Below the pieces are notes generated by a model, which had not been told where the DNA came from, did not search any database, and worked only from the letters and a program-made list of their open reading frames with translations. A stretch of 64,000 nucleotides of DNA from a bacterium (GTDB lineage Bacteria; Myxococcota; UBA727; JAUIJE01): positions 1 to 64,000 of the forward strand of contig JAUIJE010000005.1 of NCBI GenBank assembly GCA_030431455.1, written 5' to 3'. The position numbers were made by a program, and so were the translations under genes. The stretch's first letter is position 1. Each line of letters begins with the position of its first letter. Positions 27,423 through 35,877 of this stretch are shown piece after piece.

Positions 27423-29051
27423 ATGATGTCGTCGCGCGCGTCTTTGGTGTGGTTGTTGTGGGCTTGTCTCTGCTTGGTCCCGATCGGCTGCCCGTCGACC
27501 ACCGACGGGGTGGGCGACGGCGATGGCGATGGTGATGGCGAAGGGGATGGGGATGGCGACGGGGATGGTGATGGCGACGGGGATGGGGATGGCGACGGGG
27601 ATGGGGATGGCGACGGCGACGGCGACGGCGACGGCGATGGGGATGGGGATGGGGATGGGGATGGCGACGGCGATGGTGACGGCGATGGCGATGGCGATGG
27701 CGACGGCGACGGCGATGGCGACATGGACAACGACGGCATCCCCGATGTGGACGACGACTGCCCGGACCAAGCCGAGGACATCGACGGCATTGAAGACGAC
27801 GACGGCTGTCCGGACCCGGGTGATTTGAGCGGCACCGTGTCATTGCCCCCGACGCAGAGCGGGGTGGTGTACGCGACGCACTTCTATTCGACCGAGCTGC
27901 GCTGGTACCGCGTCGACGGGGACGACCCCGCGCAAGAGGGACAGCTTGAGCTCGGCCAGGTCACCAACGACCTCGCCCTCGACCCGGTGCACGACCTGCT
28001 CGCGGTGGTCGAGGACCAAGCCCAGCGCGTCCGGCTGTTCGGCCTCGACCGGCCGAACGACGCGGCCACCCCCGTGGCCGACCCCGTCGAGGTCGCGACC
28101 ATCGACATCGCCGGCATTCCCCTGTTCGTCGAGTTCGACCCCGCGCGGAACCGCCTCTACATCCTCGGCTTCCCCGAGGACGCGCCCTCGCCCTCCCCCA
28201 ACATGGAGCTGCGCATCTACGACATCACCGACCCGGCGCTCCCGAGCGAAAAAAGCATCGACCCCCTCGTGGTCCCCGCCGCGGTGGACGTGGCCATCGA
28301 CGCCCCCCGCGGGCTGCTCTTTTTGGTCTCGATCCTCGAGGACGCGCTGTACGCCTACGACCTCGGCGACGACGCCCCCACCGCCCTGCCCGGCGGCCCC
28401 CTCGACCTCATCGCGCTCTACCCCCAGACCAACCAGAACGGCTTTCAGGCCATCAACCTCGTGGCCGACCCCCAGCAACACCGGGTGCTGGCCGGTCGTC
28501 GACAAGGCGCGCTCTCCGAGGTCATCGCCCTGTCCTACCCCGAGGGCGTGCCCCAAGGCGGCGCCCGCTATTCACAATATCACAGCACCGCTGACTTTGC
28601 GGTGGTGGACGACGGCTTTGACGTCGACATCCCCGTGGCCGACCGCGCCAACCTGCTCGACGGCTTCACCCCGGTGCCGGATCCGCTCACCGGCGCGGTG
28701 TTCTTCGTGGCCGGGGCCTGGAACGGCACCCTGCCTTCGGCCATCGTCGTGCCCCTCGAGCAGGACCTGGGCATCGCCACCGGCTGCGGCGAATACGAAG
28801 GCTTCGGCTGCTATTACCGCGGCGCGGCCGGCGGCAACCTCGTGACCTACATGCAGACCGACGGGGCCGCCTGTTACGACGCGACCCAAAAGGTGTTCGT
28901 GGGCAGCAGCTTTTCCACCGGGGCCGAGGACGGCACCGGCAGCCTCATGCTGTTCGACGTGGCCGGGGACTTGACCATGACCCGCTGGCTGAGCGCCACC
29001 GGCGGCAATGTCAATGCAGGAAACCTCGTCATCGGCCTCGCCTGCCACTAG
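27423..29051 (+). CDS. Surface lipoprotein: GDGD stalk plus propeller-like domain
   Basis: The 542-residue product begins with a lipoprotein signal ([15 protein letters not shown], lipidated at C23). About 70 residues of nearly pure Gly-Asp follow (nt 27516-27722), then a thrombospondin-type-3-like calcium motif ([20 protein letters not shown]). The remaining 400 residues repeat strands like those of a lactonase/YncE beta-propeller ([32 protein letters not shown]). ATG 27423 follows AAGGAG with a 6-nt gap. The stop TAG is where the IS630 element inserted; the codon was restored, so the protein is intact. It probably displays a sensor or binding domain on a long charged stalk. Confidence 0.85.
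   Translation: MMSSRASLVWLLWACLCLVPIGCPSTTDGVGDGDGDGDGEGDGDGDGDGDGDGDGDGDGDGDGDGDGDGDGDGDGDGDGDGDGDGDGDGDGDGDGDGDGDMDNDGIPDVDDDCPDQAEDIDGIEDDDGCPDPGDLSGTVSLPPTQSGVVYATHFYSTELRWYRVDGDDPAQEGQLELGQVTNDLALDPVHDLLAVVEDQAQRVRLFGLDRPNDAATPVADPVEVATIDIAGIPLFVEFDPARNRLYILGFPEDAPSPSPNMELRIYDITDPALPSEKSIDPLVVPAAVDVAIDAPRGLLFLVSILEDALYAYDLGDDAPTALPGGPLDLIALYPQTNQNGFQAINLVADPQQHRVLAGRRQGALSEVIALSYPEGVPQGGARYSQYHSTADFAVVDDGFDVDIPVADRANLLDGFTPVPDPLTGAVFFVAGAWNGTLPSAIVVPLEQDLGIATGCGEYEGFGCYYRGAAGGNLVTYMQTDGAACYDATQKVFVGSSFSTGAEDGTGSLMLFDVAGDLTMTRWLSATGGNVNAGNLVIGLACH
27516..27722 (+). repeat. GAY-GGN hexamer repeat tract
   Basis: About 34 copies of a 6-base unit (GAT/GAC + GGC/GGG/GGT/GAA) in the lipoprotein gene at 27423, encoding an almost pure Gly-Asp stalk. 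Third positions vary, but blocks of six to twelve bases recur exactly, a pattern expected from slippage or unequal exchange. The same unit occurs at 4975-5424 in another lipoprotein gene. Confidence 0.9.
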
Positions 29052-30234
29052 TGTGCTGAGTCACAAATCTACTTGATTTTTGGCGCTTTTCTAGAATTCC
29101 GTGTGGCCGGGCGCCGTCCGTTCCTCGACCTGCTACTCGGAGGAACCTATGGGGCGTCGCGGACCACTTCCAAAACTCATTCTGACTGACGAGGAAAAGA
29201 GCACGCTGGAGCGGCTTGTTCGTCGTCAGACCACGGCTCAATCGATCGCTCGTCGGGCGCGTATCGTGCTCGAGTGTGCCAAGGGTCGGACGAACACTGC
29301 CGTTGCAGAAGACCTCGGTCTGGCGAACGTCACGGTCGGGATTTGGCGTCGGAGGTTCGTGGAGCGCCGTCTTGACGGCCTGTTTGATGAGCCCCGGCCC
29401 GGAACACCTCGCACGGTTTCGGACGAAGACGTGGAGCGGGTCATCACGATGACCCTCGAGGAAACACCAAAGAACGCGACCCACTGGAGCACTCGCTCCA
29501 TGGCGGCGGCAACGGGCCTCAGCCAATCGACCATCTCTCGGATCTGGCGTGCATTTGCATTGCAGCCTCACCGAACCGAAACATTCAAGCTCTCCAACGA
29601 TCCCCTCTTCATCGAGAAGGTCCGCGACATTGTGGGCATCTACATGAATCCACCTGAGCGCGCCGTCGTGCTTTGCGTCGACGAGAAATCACAGATTCAG
29701 GCGCTGGAGCGCAGCCAGCCGATTCTTCCACTCCGCCCCGGCCGCGTCGAACGTCGGAGCCACGACTACCGACGTCACGGCACCACGACGCTGTTCGCAG
29801 CGCTCGACTGCGCCACCGGCAAGGTGATTGGCGAACTCCATCGACGGCACAGGGCGGTTGAGTTCAAAAAGTTTCTGAAGACCATCGACCGTGAGGTACC
29901 GCAGGAGCTGGACGTCCATCTCATCCTCGACAACTACGCCACCCACAAGACACCGGCGATCAAACGGTGGCTTGCCCGCAACCCCCGCTTCCACCTGCAC
30001 TTCACACCGACGTACGCGTCGTGGCTCAACCTCGTCGAGAGGTGGTTCGCCGAAATCACAAACCGAAGAATACGGCGCGGCTCATTCCGGAGCACCCAGG
30101 CACTCGAAAGCGCAATCCGCGACTACGTCGAGAACAACAACGAAAACCCGAAGCCGTTCATATGGACAAAGACGGCGGATGACATTCTTCAGTCAATCGC
30201 TGCCTATTGCAATGAAATTTCTGACTCAGCACAC
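29051..30234 (+). mobile_element. Intact IS630-family insertion sequence, 1184 bp
   Basis: The ends are 18-bp inverted repeats, GTGTGCTGAGTCACAAAT on the left (29051-29068) and its complement on the right (30217-30234), with one mismatch. The element is flanked by the direct TA duplication of the IS630/Tc1-mariner group (29049-29050 and 30235-30236). Joining the flanks restores CTAG, the preferred target of IS630. It carries one full-length transposase gene and has lower GC than its surroundings. Near-identical ends and an intact gene suggest a recent insertion. Confidence 0.95.
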
Positions 30235-30237
30235 TAG
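29149..30237 (+). CDS. IS630-family transposase
   Basis: A 362-residue DDE transposase. The N-terminal part is a winged-helix/homeodomain-like DNA-binding region ([39 protein letters not shown]). The catalytic triad is complete: D178 in [14 protein letters not shown]261 in [10 protein letters not shown] and E297 in [11 protein letters not shown], with 35 residues between the last two, as in the IS630 group. ATG 29149 follows GGAGG. The stop codon TAG is not inside the element: its T and A are the target duplication and its G is host DNA. The gene is a single frame, unlike the two-frame IS630 relatives that need frameshifting. Confidence 0.95.
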   Translation: MGRRGPLPKLILTDEEKSTLERLVRRQTTAQSIARRARIVLECAKGRTNTAVAEDLGLANVTVGIWRRRFVERRLDGLFDEPRPGTPRTVSDEDVERVITMTLEETPKNATHWSTRSMAAATGLSQSTISRIWRAFALQPHRTETFKLSNDPLFIEKVRDIVGIYMNPPERAVVLCVDEKSQIQALERSQPILPLRPGRVERRSHDYRRHGTTTLFAALDCATGKVIGELHRRHRAVEFKKFLKTIDREVPQELDVHLILDNYATHKTPAIKRWLARNPRFHLHFTPTYASWLNLVERWFAEITNRRIRRGSFRSTQALESAIRDYVENNNENPKPFIWTKTADDILQSIAAYCNEISDSAH

Positions 30238-30503
30238 CGCACGTCTCAAAATCGCCTTCGGCGCTTTCGAGCCGGGCCTTCTTCGCAGCGTAGGGCTTCG
30301 ATGAAGTCTGCTCGTTCGGCGTGCGCGCCGCCTCACCCACTTCGGAAATCTGTGTCGTTTGGTTGGGATCGCCGGTCGCGCCGGAGGCGACCGCGCGAGA
30401 TTTCTCCGCCTTGGGTTCGCTCGAACCGCGAGTGCCAGGCCAGACGATTCTGAGCGACTCATCCGCTCGAGACAACCACCTGAGGCTTGGTGGGCCGTGG
30501 CGC
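30238..30503. other. Spacer of unusual composition, no accepted gene
   Basis: This 266-base stretch between the IS and the serine hydrolase gene is less GC-rich than its neighbours. On the minus strand an open frame of about 90 codons crosses it, but it has no start with a ribosome site and an atypical residue mix. It contains a hairpin CGGTCGC/GCGACCG at about 30372-30392. It may be a dispersed repeat or a decayed element rather than a gene. Confidence 0.45.
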
Positions 30504-31724
30504 TCAACCCGCGGCGAGGGCTTGGACTTGGTCGATGACGTCGTAGACACCGAGCCCGATGCCTTGCGCCATTTGCGCGGGCTCGACGATGTTGTGGGTC
30601 AAAAACACGATCACGGTCTCGTTCGCGGGGTCGGCGCGCCACCAGCCGCCGAACGCCCCGGGCCAGCCCACCGCGCCCTTTGCCCCGCCGCACACGAAGG
30701 GGTCGGCGTCGTCGGGCTCCACCACCACCGCGAGGCCGAGGCTGTAGCCGTGGCCGGTGGCGAACATCGGGCGGCCCATCATGCGCGCGGCCTGTCGCTG
30801 GTCGGGGGTCATTTGGTTTGTGGTGAGCAGGGCGAGGCTCTCGGGGGTGAGCAGGCGCGTTCCGCCGGCCTCGCCGTTCATCACGAACAGTTGCGCAAAT
30901 ATCGAAAAGTCATCCACCGTCGACCACAGGCCCTGCCCGCCGGACAGGTACGTCATCGACGCGGGCCGTTCCGCCACGGTGGCGCCCCCCGCGGCCACGG
31001 TTCGCCGCACGATGTGGCCGGCGGCATCGAAGCCGTGCAGCGCCGCGCACCGCGTGCGTTTTTCCGCCGGAACCACGAAGCTCGTGTCGACGAGCCCGAG
31101 GGGGTCCCACACGAGTTCGTGCAGGACCTCGTCGAGGGCCGCGCGGTGGAGCCGGGCGAGCAACAGGCCGAGCAGGTCCGTGGCGTGGCCGTAGCTGAAC
31201 GCGGCCCCGGGCTGGGCGAGCAGGGGGAGCGTGGCCAGGCCCGCGATCCATTCGTCGGGGGTGCGTTCGCTGTCGATCTCGGCCCCGAGCGCGGCGCGAT
31301 GCGCGCGCCCGAGGGCGGTGCCCTCGTGAAAGGAGCCGTAGGTCATGCCCGCGCGGTGGCCCATCAGGTCGCGGAAGGTGAGCGGCCGCGCCGCGGGCTC
31401 GACGTCGTCGAGGGACGAGGTGGGCGTGCGCAGGACGCGCATCGCGGACAGCTCCGGGGCGGCCTCGGTGATGGGCTGGTCGAGGTCGAACAGGCCGAGC
31501 TCCCAGCTGCGCAGGGCCGCCACGTGGGTCATGGCCTTGCTCATGGACGCGATGCGGTAGAGCGTGTCCCGGCCGCAAGGCGACCTTTGCTCGACGTCGG
31601 CAAAGCCCGTTCCCCCCGCGTACACGGTCTCGCCCGCGCGCCACACGGACACGCTCGCCCCCGCGATGTGCCCCGCGGCGACGGCTTCGTCGAGGGCGAG
31701 GGGGATCAGTTCTTCGTCGGCCAT
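30504..31724 (-). CDS. Class C beta-lactamase-related serine hydrolase
   Basis: A 406-residue enzyme of the beta-lactamase/penicillin-binding/esterase (EstB-like) group. The catalytic SxxK motif is S60-M-S-K63 (RIASMSKAMTHVA). The second motif, usually YxN, appears as YGH in FSYGHATDLLG. The C-terminal GWPGAFGGWWRADP is the WxGxxGxxxWxDP signature of the esterase-like members. There is no signal peptide, so it is probably a cytoplasmic esterase or peptidase, not an antibiotic resistance enzyme. The start ATG at 31724 was chosen because the upstream extension runs antiparallel over the next gene's coding region. Confidence 0.9.
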   Translation of the reverse strand: MADEELIPLALDEAVAAGHIAGASVSVWRAGETVYAGGTGFADVEQRSPCGRDTLYRIASMSKAMTHVAALRSWELGLFDLDQPITEAAPELSAMRVLRTPTSSLDDVEPAARPLTFRDLMGHRAGMTYGSFHEGTALGRAHRAALGAEIDSERTPDEWIAGLATLPLLAQPGAAFSYGHATDLLGLLLARLHRAALDEVLHELVWDPLGLVDTSFVVPAEKRTRCAALHGFDAAGHIVRRTVAAGGATVAERPASMTYLSGGQGLWSTVDDFSIFAQLFVMNGEAGGTRLLTPESLALLTTNQMTPDQRQAARMMGRPMFATGHGYSLGLAVVVEPDDADPFVCGGAKGAVGWPGAFGGWWRADPANETVIVFLTHNIVEPAQMAQGIGLGVYDVIDQVQALAAG

Positions 31725-31752
31725 CGTCCGCCCCCGTACCGCCCGTGCAGGC

Positions 31753-32748
31753 CTAAAAGCAGCGACCGGACAGGGCCGCGCAGGCGTCGTCGACGCACTG
31801 GGCGCTGCGGCACTCGGCGTTGGCCGCGCAGGGCGCACCGTCCGCCTTGGTCTCGACGCAGACCGCGCCGTCGCAGTACCCCGCCGCGCAGGGCGCGGCG
31901 GCCCCACAGGCATCGCCCAATGAGCCTGCAGCCACGCACACCCCGCCCACGCACGCGGTCTGGTAGGGGCAACGGTGGTCGGCGTCGCACGCGTCCCCGA
32001 GGGCCACGAAACTTGGCCCCGTGCACACCCCGCCGTCACAGGACGCGCCGAGCACACACCGGTCGTCGGGGGTACAGGCTTGGCCGATGGGCACGCGGGC
32101 GGTGCACACCCCGTCCTCGCACGAGGTCCCGTCCACGCAGGTGACGACGCCGTCGCCACAGGCCGCGCCGACGTCCACGGTGGTGCGGCACTCCCCGCAC
32201 AGGTCGAGACTCAAGACACATTGGGTCCCGGGCGCGCACACGAAGCTCTCGACGTCGAACCCGCACGCCCCGCCCGCGGGCACGGTGCCTTGCCACATTT
32301 GGCCACAGGGCCCGGCGAGCTCGAGCACCTGGGTCTCGCAGGCCACGTCGGCGAGGTGGTCGGCGCAGACCTCGACCCCGGCCGGGGACAGCGACAGGTA
32401 ACCCGCGGCGGCGAGGCCGAGGTAACGGCCCTCGAACCCGTTTTCGCAGCCCTCGGCGAACGCGACCAAACACGTGTCCACGTCGGGCACGGCCATGCGC
32501 CCGCAGCGCAGGTAAAAATCACAAAAGAACGGCGCGATGGTCTCGCAATAGGCGTCCGCCGGCAGGGGGCCCGCGTCGGTCCCGCCCGCGTCCGGGGCGT
32601 TGTCCCCCGCGTCGGCCGCGCCCGCATCCGGCACGCCCGCGTCCCCCGCCGCCCCCGCGTCGGCCCCGTCGGGCCCCGGACACGCCGCCACCAGCGCGAG
32701 CCAAACCATCCCCCCCACCGTGGTGCCGAACCGATGCGCAGCGTTCAT
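31753..32748 (-). CDS. Cysteine-rich lipoprotein with DAG-repeat stalk
   Basis: A 331-residue lipoprotein; the signal MNAAHRFGTTVGGMVWLALVAAC is lipidated at C23. ATG 32748 has AGGAGG ten bases upstream; an earlier ATG lacks a site. A flexible stalk rich in Asp-Ala-Gly follows (residues 28-63), then a domain with widely spaced Cys (CETIAPFFCDFYLRCG) and a long series of Cys-rich repeats of the form G-x-x-C-x(4-8)-C-x(5)-C-x-x-x-x-C (CGDGVVTCVDGTSCEDGVC, CDADHRCPYQTACVGGVC). Proteins of this build are abundant in Myxococcota and are thought to be exposed at the cell surface. Disulfides are expected. Confidence 0.85.
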   Translation of the reverse strand: MNAAHRFGTTVGGMVWLALVAACPGPDGADAGAAGDAGVPDAGAADAGDNAPDAGGTDAGPLPADAYCETIAPFFCDFYLRCGRMAVPDVDTCLVAFAEGCENGFEGRYLGLAAAGYLSLSPAGVEVCADHLADVACETQVLELAGPCGQMWQGTVPAGGACGFDVESFVCAPGTQCVLSLDLCGECRTTVDVGAACGDGVVTCVDGTSCEDGVCTARVPIGQACTPDDRCVLGASCDGGVCTGPSFVALGDACDADHRCPYQTACVGGVCVAAGSLGDACGAAAPCAAGYCDGAVCVETKADGAPCAANAECRSAQCVDDACAALSGRCF

Positions 32749-32801
32749 CGCGTTTGTCCCTCCTGGGGCGGACATGCCATATTCGCGTCGACGTCAAAAC
32801 C

Positions 32802-33722
32802 ATGCGCACGCTCATCATTCTTCTCTCGCTGTCCCTCTCGCTCCCGGCCCCGGCCGAGACCGTGAAAAAACAAGCCACCACCGTCATCGAGGTCTGGACC
32901 CGCGCCCCCGGCGATCACAGCGCGGGCGGGGTGCAGAAGCTTCACCGGGCCCGGGTCGACGTGAGGTCGCTCAAGCCCACCGAAAAGAAGCTGTTCGACC
33001 TCCAGTACCAAAAGAAGCTGGGCATGAAGGTCGTGCCCTTGCGCGCGGTGCTCGACAAGGCCGACACCCGGCGCGGTGACACGCTGCTGTTGCATTTCGA
33101 AAACGGGATGATCATCCCCCTCCCCAATGATCCTGCAGTGCTCGACAAGGTCGACGCCCACATCGCCATCGATGTGCGCGCCCCCGACGCGAGCTGGCGC
33201 AAGGAGCTCCCCTACGCCATTCGCCACGACGACGTGACCGTCGACCCCGCCCCCATCGTGTTCGGCCAGAACAAGGTGGTGGTCGAGAAGGGCTTTTTGC
33301 CCGGCCTCATCGCGGAGAGCGGCGAGTACTTCACGCCGTGGCGCCACTGCGACTCGCTCACCGGCATCGAAGTCGTCGACGGCAACGCCTACCGTTCGCA
33401 ATACGAGGTTCTGGGCCAGGCCTCCGCCGCGGCCAAGCACGGGGCCAAGGTCTTTGTCAGCGCGTGCATGTACTGCCACAGCGTGCGCGACGTCGGCGCA
33501 ACCTATGGCTGGGACTTCATGCTCCCCTACCCGCTGCACGAGCACAAAAAGCCGCGCGCGCTGTACGAGCACGTCACCGTCGAAAAAGCGCTCGCCGCGG
33601 ACAAGGGCTTGATGATGCCCACCCAGCACAACATCCAAAAACGCGACGTGGCCGGCCTGCAGGCGTGGAGCAAAGAAGTTCACCAAGCCGGCGCGAGCCC
33701 GAACTACCAACCCAAACGCTGA
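32802..33722 (+). CDS. Exported mono-haem c-type cytochrome with a novel N-terminal domain
   Basis: The 306-residue product has a signal peptide (MRTLIILLSLSLSLPAPAE). A region of about 190 residues follows that I cannot place in a family; it holds ENGMIIPLPND, a segment also seen in some oxidoreductase partners. The C-terminal part is a class I cytochrome c: haem motif C222-M-Y-C-H226 in VSACMYCHSVRDVGATYG, and MMPTQHNI supplies the likely distal Met. It would act in periplasmic electron transfer. It is divergent from the Cys-rich lipoprotein gene and convergent with the AraC gene, so its redox partner is not apparent. Confidence 0.82.
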   Translation: MRTLIILLSLSLSLPAPAETVKKQATTVIEVWTRAPGDHSAGGVQKLHRARVDVRSLKPTEKKLFDLQYQKKLGMKVVPLRAVLDKADTRRGDTLLLHFENGMIIPLPNDPAVLDKVDAHIAIDVRAPDASWRKELPYAIRHDDVTVDPAPIVFGQNKVVVEKGFLPGLIAESGEYFTPWRHCDSLTGIEVVDGNAYRSQYEVLGQASAAAKHGAKVFVSACMYCHSVRDVGATYGWDFMLPYPLHEHKKPRALYEHVTVEKALAADKGLMMPTQHNIQKRDVAGLQAWSKEVHQAGASPNYQPKR

Positions 33723-33771
33723 GCCGCCCGCCGCGGTCAGACCACCCGGCTGCGCCGTCGGCCGCCGCCGG

Positions 33772-34803
33772 TCAGCTCAGCGAGGCCTGGACCAGCGCCG
33801 CCCGCCGGGAGGTGCGGTGGGTGCGCGGGGATTTGCCCGTCCACCGCTTGAACGCCCGCCGGAACGCCTTGGGTTCCGAGAACCCGAGCATCATGGACAC
33901 GTCGTGGATCGCGAGCCGCTCGTCGTCGAGCAGCTTGAGCGCGGCCTCGCGGCGAAACTTGTCGAGCAGGGTCGCGTAGTTGACCCCCTCGGCGGAGAGC
34001 CGGCGCTGGAGCGTGCGCGAGCTGAGCCCGAGGCGGCGGGCGACGTGCTGCACGGTGGGGGCGCCATCGGCGATGGTCGCGCGCACGATGCCCTCCACCT
34101 CCTCGAGCAGGTCGCTGCGGCGGGGCAACGCCTCGAGCAAGGCGTCGGCGCGCTTTTTTAGAATCGCGTGCAGCACCGGGTCGCGGCCGAGCAACGGCAC
34201 GTCGAGCTTGTCCTGGCTGATGAGCATGGCGGTGCGGCCGGCGGAGAAGCGGACCGGGCACCCAAAGAACGCGCGGTACGCGGTGGTGTCGGGGGGCGCG
34301 GGGTGGGCGAACAGGACCTCGTCGGGGACCCACTCGGTGCCGGTGAACTCGCGCACCTGGGTGAGGTAGACGCCCATCAACCACTCGGCGTAGTGGCGCG
34401 CGGTCCCCGACGTCGTCTGCGGGGTGTGCTCGAGGGCGATGCCGGAGGGCCGGCGCTCGATGGTGGCCGCCGACCGCTCGTTGAGCAACCGTGCATAGCG
34501 GACGGTGGTCTTGATCCCGGTGGCCACGTCGGGCGCGGTGCGCACGGCGTAGCCGACCACGGAGAAGGCGCTGGTGTGGATGTGGGCGGCGAAGGCCAGG
34601 CCCACCGGGGCGAGGGGGTCGATGTCGACCAGCGCCTCCCACAGCGCGGCGTGCTGGCGGAACGGGATCCGGGCCTCGGGGTCTTGGAACAAAAAGTCGG
34701 TCAAGCCCGCGCGCGCCTTCAACGCGTCGGCGTCGTAGCCGCGCCGGTGCGCGGTGCGGAGGAGGTATTCGGTCAAGCTCGCAAAGACAGTTGGTTCGGC
34801 CAT
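33772..34803 (-). CDS. AraC-family transcriptional regulator (OruR/ArgR-like)
   Basis: The 343-residue product has an N-terminal effector domain of the type found in OruR and related regulators (about 20-210; FLFQDPEARIPFRQHAALWEA) and a C-terminal AraC DNA-binding domain with two helix-turn-helix units (TVQHVARRLGLSSRTLQRRL and IHDVSMMLGFSEPKAFRRAF, about 240-330). ATG 34803 has GGAG five bases upstream. It likely controls itself and the divergent gene at 34907; the effector is unknown. Confidence 0.93.
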   Translation of the reverse strand: MAEPTVFASLTEYLLRTAHRRGYDADALKARAGLTDFLFQDPEARIPFRQHAALWEALVDIDPLAPVGLAFAAHIHTSAFSVVGYAVRTAPDVATGIKTTVRYARLLNERSAATIERRPSGIALEHTPQTTSGTARHYAEWLMGVYLTQVREFTGTEWVPDEVLFAHPAPPDTTAYRAFFGCPVRFSAGRTAMLISQDKLDVPLLGRDPVLHAILKKRADALLEALPRRSDLLEEVEGIVRATIADGAPTVQHVARRLGLSSRTLQRRLSAEGVNYATLLDKFRREAALKLLDDERLAIHDVSMMLGFSEPKAFRRAFKRWTGKSPRTHRTSRRAALVQASLS

Positions 34804-34906
34804 GTCATCTCCCGATGCAGGGTCAACGAGACAGCGGCGGGGAGTGTAACAGCCGATCCGCGCCCGGTGGGTGGGCAGCGCCGGGGATTTGCGCCATCTT
34901 CCGGGG

Positions 34907-35845
34907 GTGCGGTTTGTTGGTGTGTACCTGGTCATGCAGGCGGTGGCCCTCGGCCCCGTGCTCGACGGGCAGAACCTCGGCGTCTACGGCGGCTTTGTGA
35001 ACGCCGCCGCCTTGCTCGTGGGCATCCCCGCGCTGTTGGCGGGCATCATCGGCGCCGGGCTCACGGTCCGGCGACGCCCCGCGTCGAAGCGGCGCGGGTT
35101 GGTGGAGGGCGTGGCCGGGGCCGCGCTGGTCCTGGGGACGTGGGCGGTGTTCGACCCCGCCCCGCTGTCCGGCGTGCGGCACGCGCTGGTGATCGGCGCG
35201 CCGTTGCTGCTCGGCCCCTGGCTTGTGCGCGCCGCGTCCCAGCGGTGGGTGGCGGCGGCCGCGCTCACCTTCGCCACCGGGTGCGGCGGCCCGGCGGATT
35301 TTTACGGCGCCCTCGCGGTCCGCCTCGAGGTCGTGGGCGCCGCGAGCGCGGACAACGTGCGGGCGGGCTTTTTCCGCGTGTCCGGCCTCGGGAACGAAGC
35401 CGGCCGGCTCGAGGTCGGCACCGGCCCCACCGCGCCCGTCACCCTCGTGGGCCGCGACCCGTTGTTGCCCGCCGCCTTCGGCATCGAACCCGTGCGAGAG
35501 ACCTACCCCGACGAGGACGGCGTCCTCTCCTTCGACCCCGCGGCGTTGGCCGACGGCGAATACGTGCTCGCGGTGTTTCACGACACCAACGACGATGGCC
35601 GCTGGGGGGGCACCTACGGGGGCGACATCGAGGCGATGCGCGCGCCCATCCGCCATGAAGGCACATTGGGACACGTGTTGGTCGAATACACCTACGTCGC
35701 CGACCTCCGCTTCGTGGAGGCCTACACCGCGTCCGCGGACAGCTTTGAGACCCGCCAGCGGGTGACCCCCGAGCACCGGGACGCCTTCACCGCCCGCATT
35801 GAGCGGCCCGGGGACGCGGCCAACGGCACCGCCGCCGCGCCGTAA
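34907..35845 (+). CDS. Membrane protein with C-terminal globular domain, hypothetical
   Basis: The N-terminal 120 residues form about four hydrophobic helices (YLVMQAVALGPVLDG, AALLVGIPALLAGIIGAGL, GVAGAALVLGTWAVF, VIGAPLLLGPWLV). The C-terminal half is a beta-rich domain in which DTNDDGRWGG looks like a calcium or DUF2141-type loop and YVLAVFHDTNDDG resembles that family. The start is uncertain: GTG 34907 gives a 312-residue protein with a direct membrane start, while GTG 34871 adds 12 residues. It is divergent from the AraC gene, so the two may be linked. Confidence 0.65.
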   Translation: MRFVGVYLVMQAVALGPVLDGQNLGVYGGFVNAAALLVGIPALLAGIIGAGLTVRRRPASKRRGLVEGVAGAALVLGTWAVFDPAPLSGVRHALVIGAPLLLGPWLVRAASQRWVAAAALTFATGCGGPADFYGALAVRLEVVGAASADNVRAGFFRVSGLGNEAGRLEVGTGPTAPVTLVGRDPLLPAAFGIEPVRETYPDEDGVLSFDPAALADGEYVLAVFHDTNDDGRWGGTYGGDIEAMRAPIRHEGTLGHVLVEYTYVADLRFVEAYTASADSFETRQRVTPEHRDAFTARIERPGDAANGTAAAP

Positions 35846-35877
35846 TTCCCATTTATTTCAGATACTTACCGCCCGCA

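Noticed and set aside
27330-27770. Open frames on the minus strand over the Gly-Asp tract
   Set aside because: Repeats lacking stop codons in all frames create artificial Ala/Val/Ile or Ser/Pro repeats.
30158-30550. Minus-strand gene of about 130 codons over the IS end
   Set aside because: It crosses the IS boundary and the end of the hydrolase gene, lacks a ribosome site and has an atypical composition; treated as spacer.
30504-31724. Antibiotic resistance beta-lactamase
   Set aside because: The class C-like protein has no signal peptide, lacks the YxN motif and carries the esterase-type C-terminal motif.
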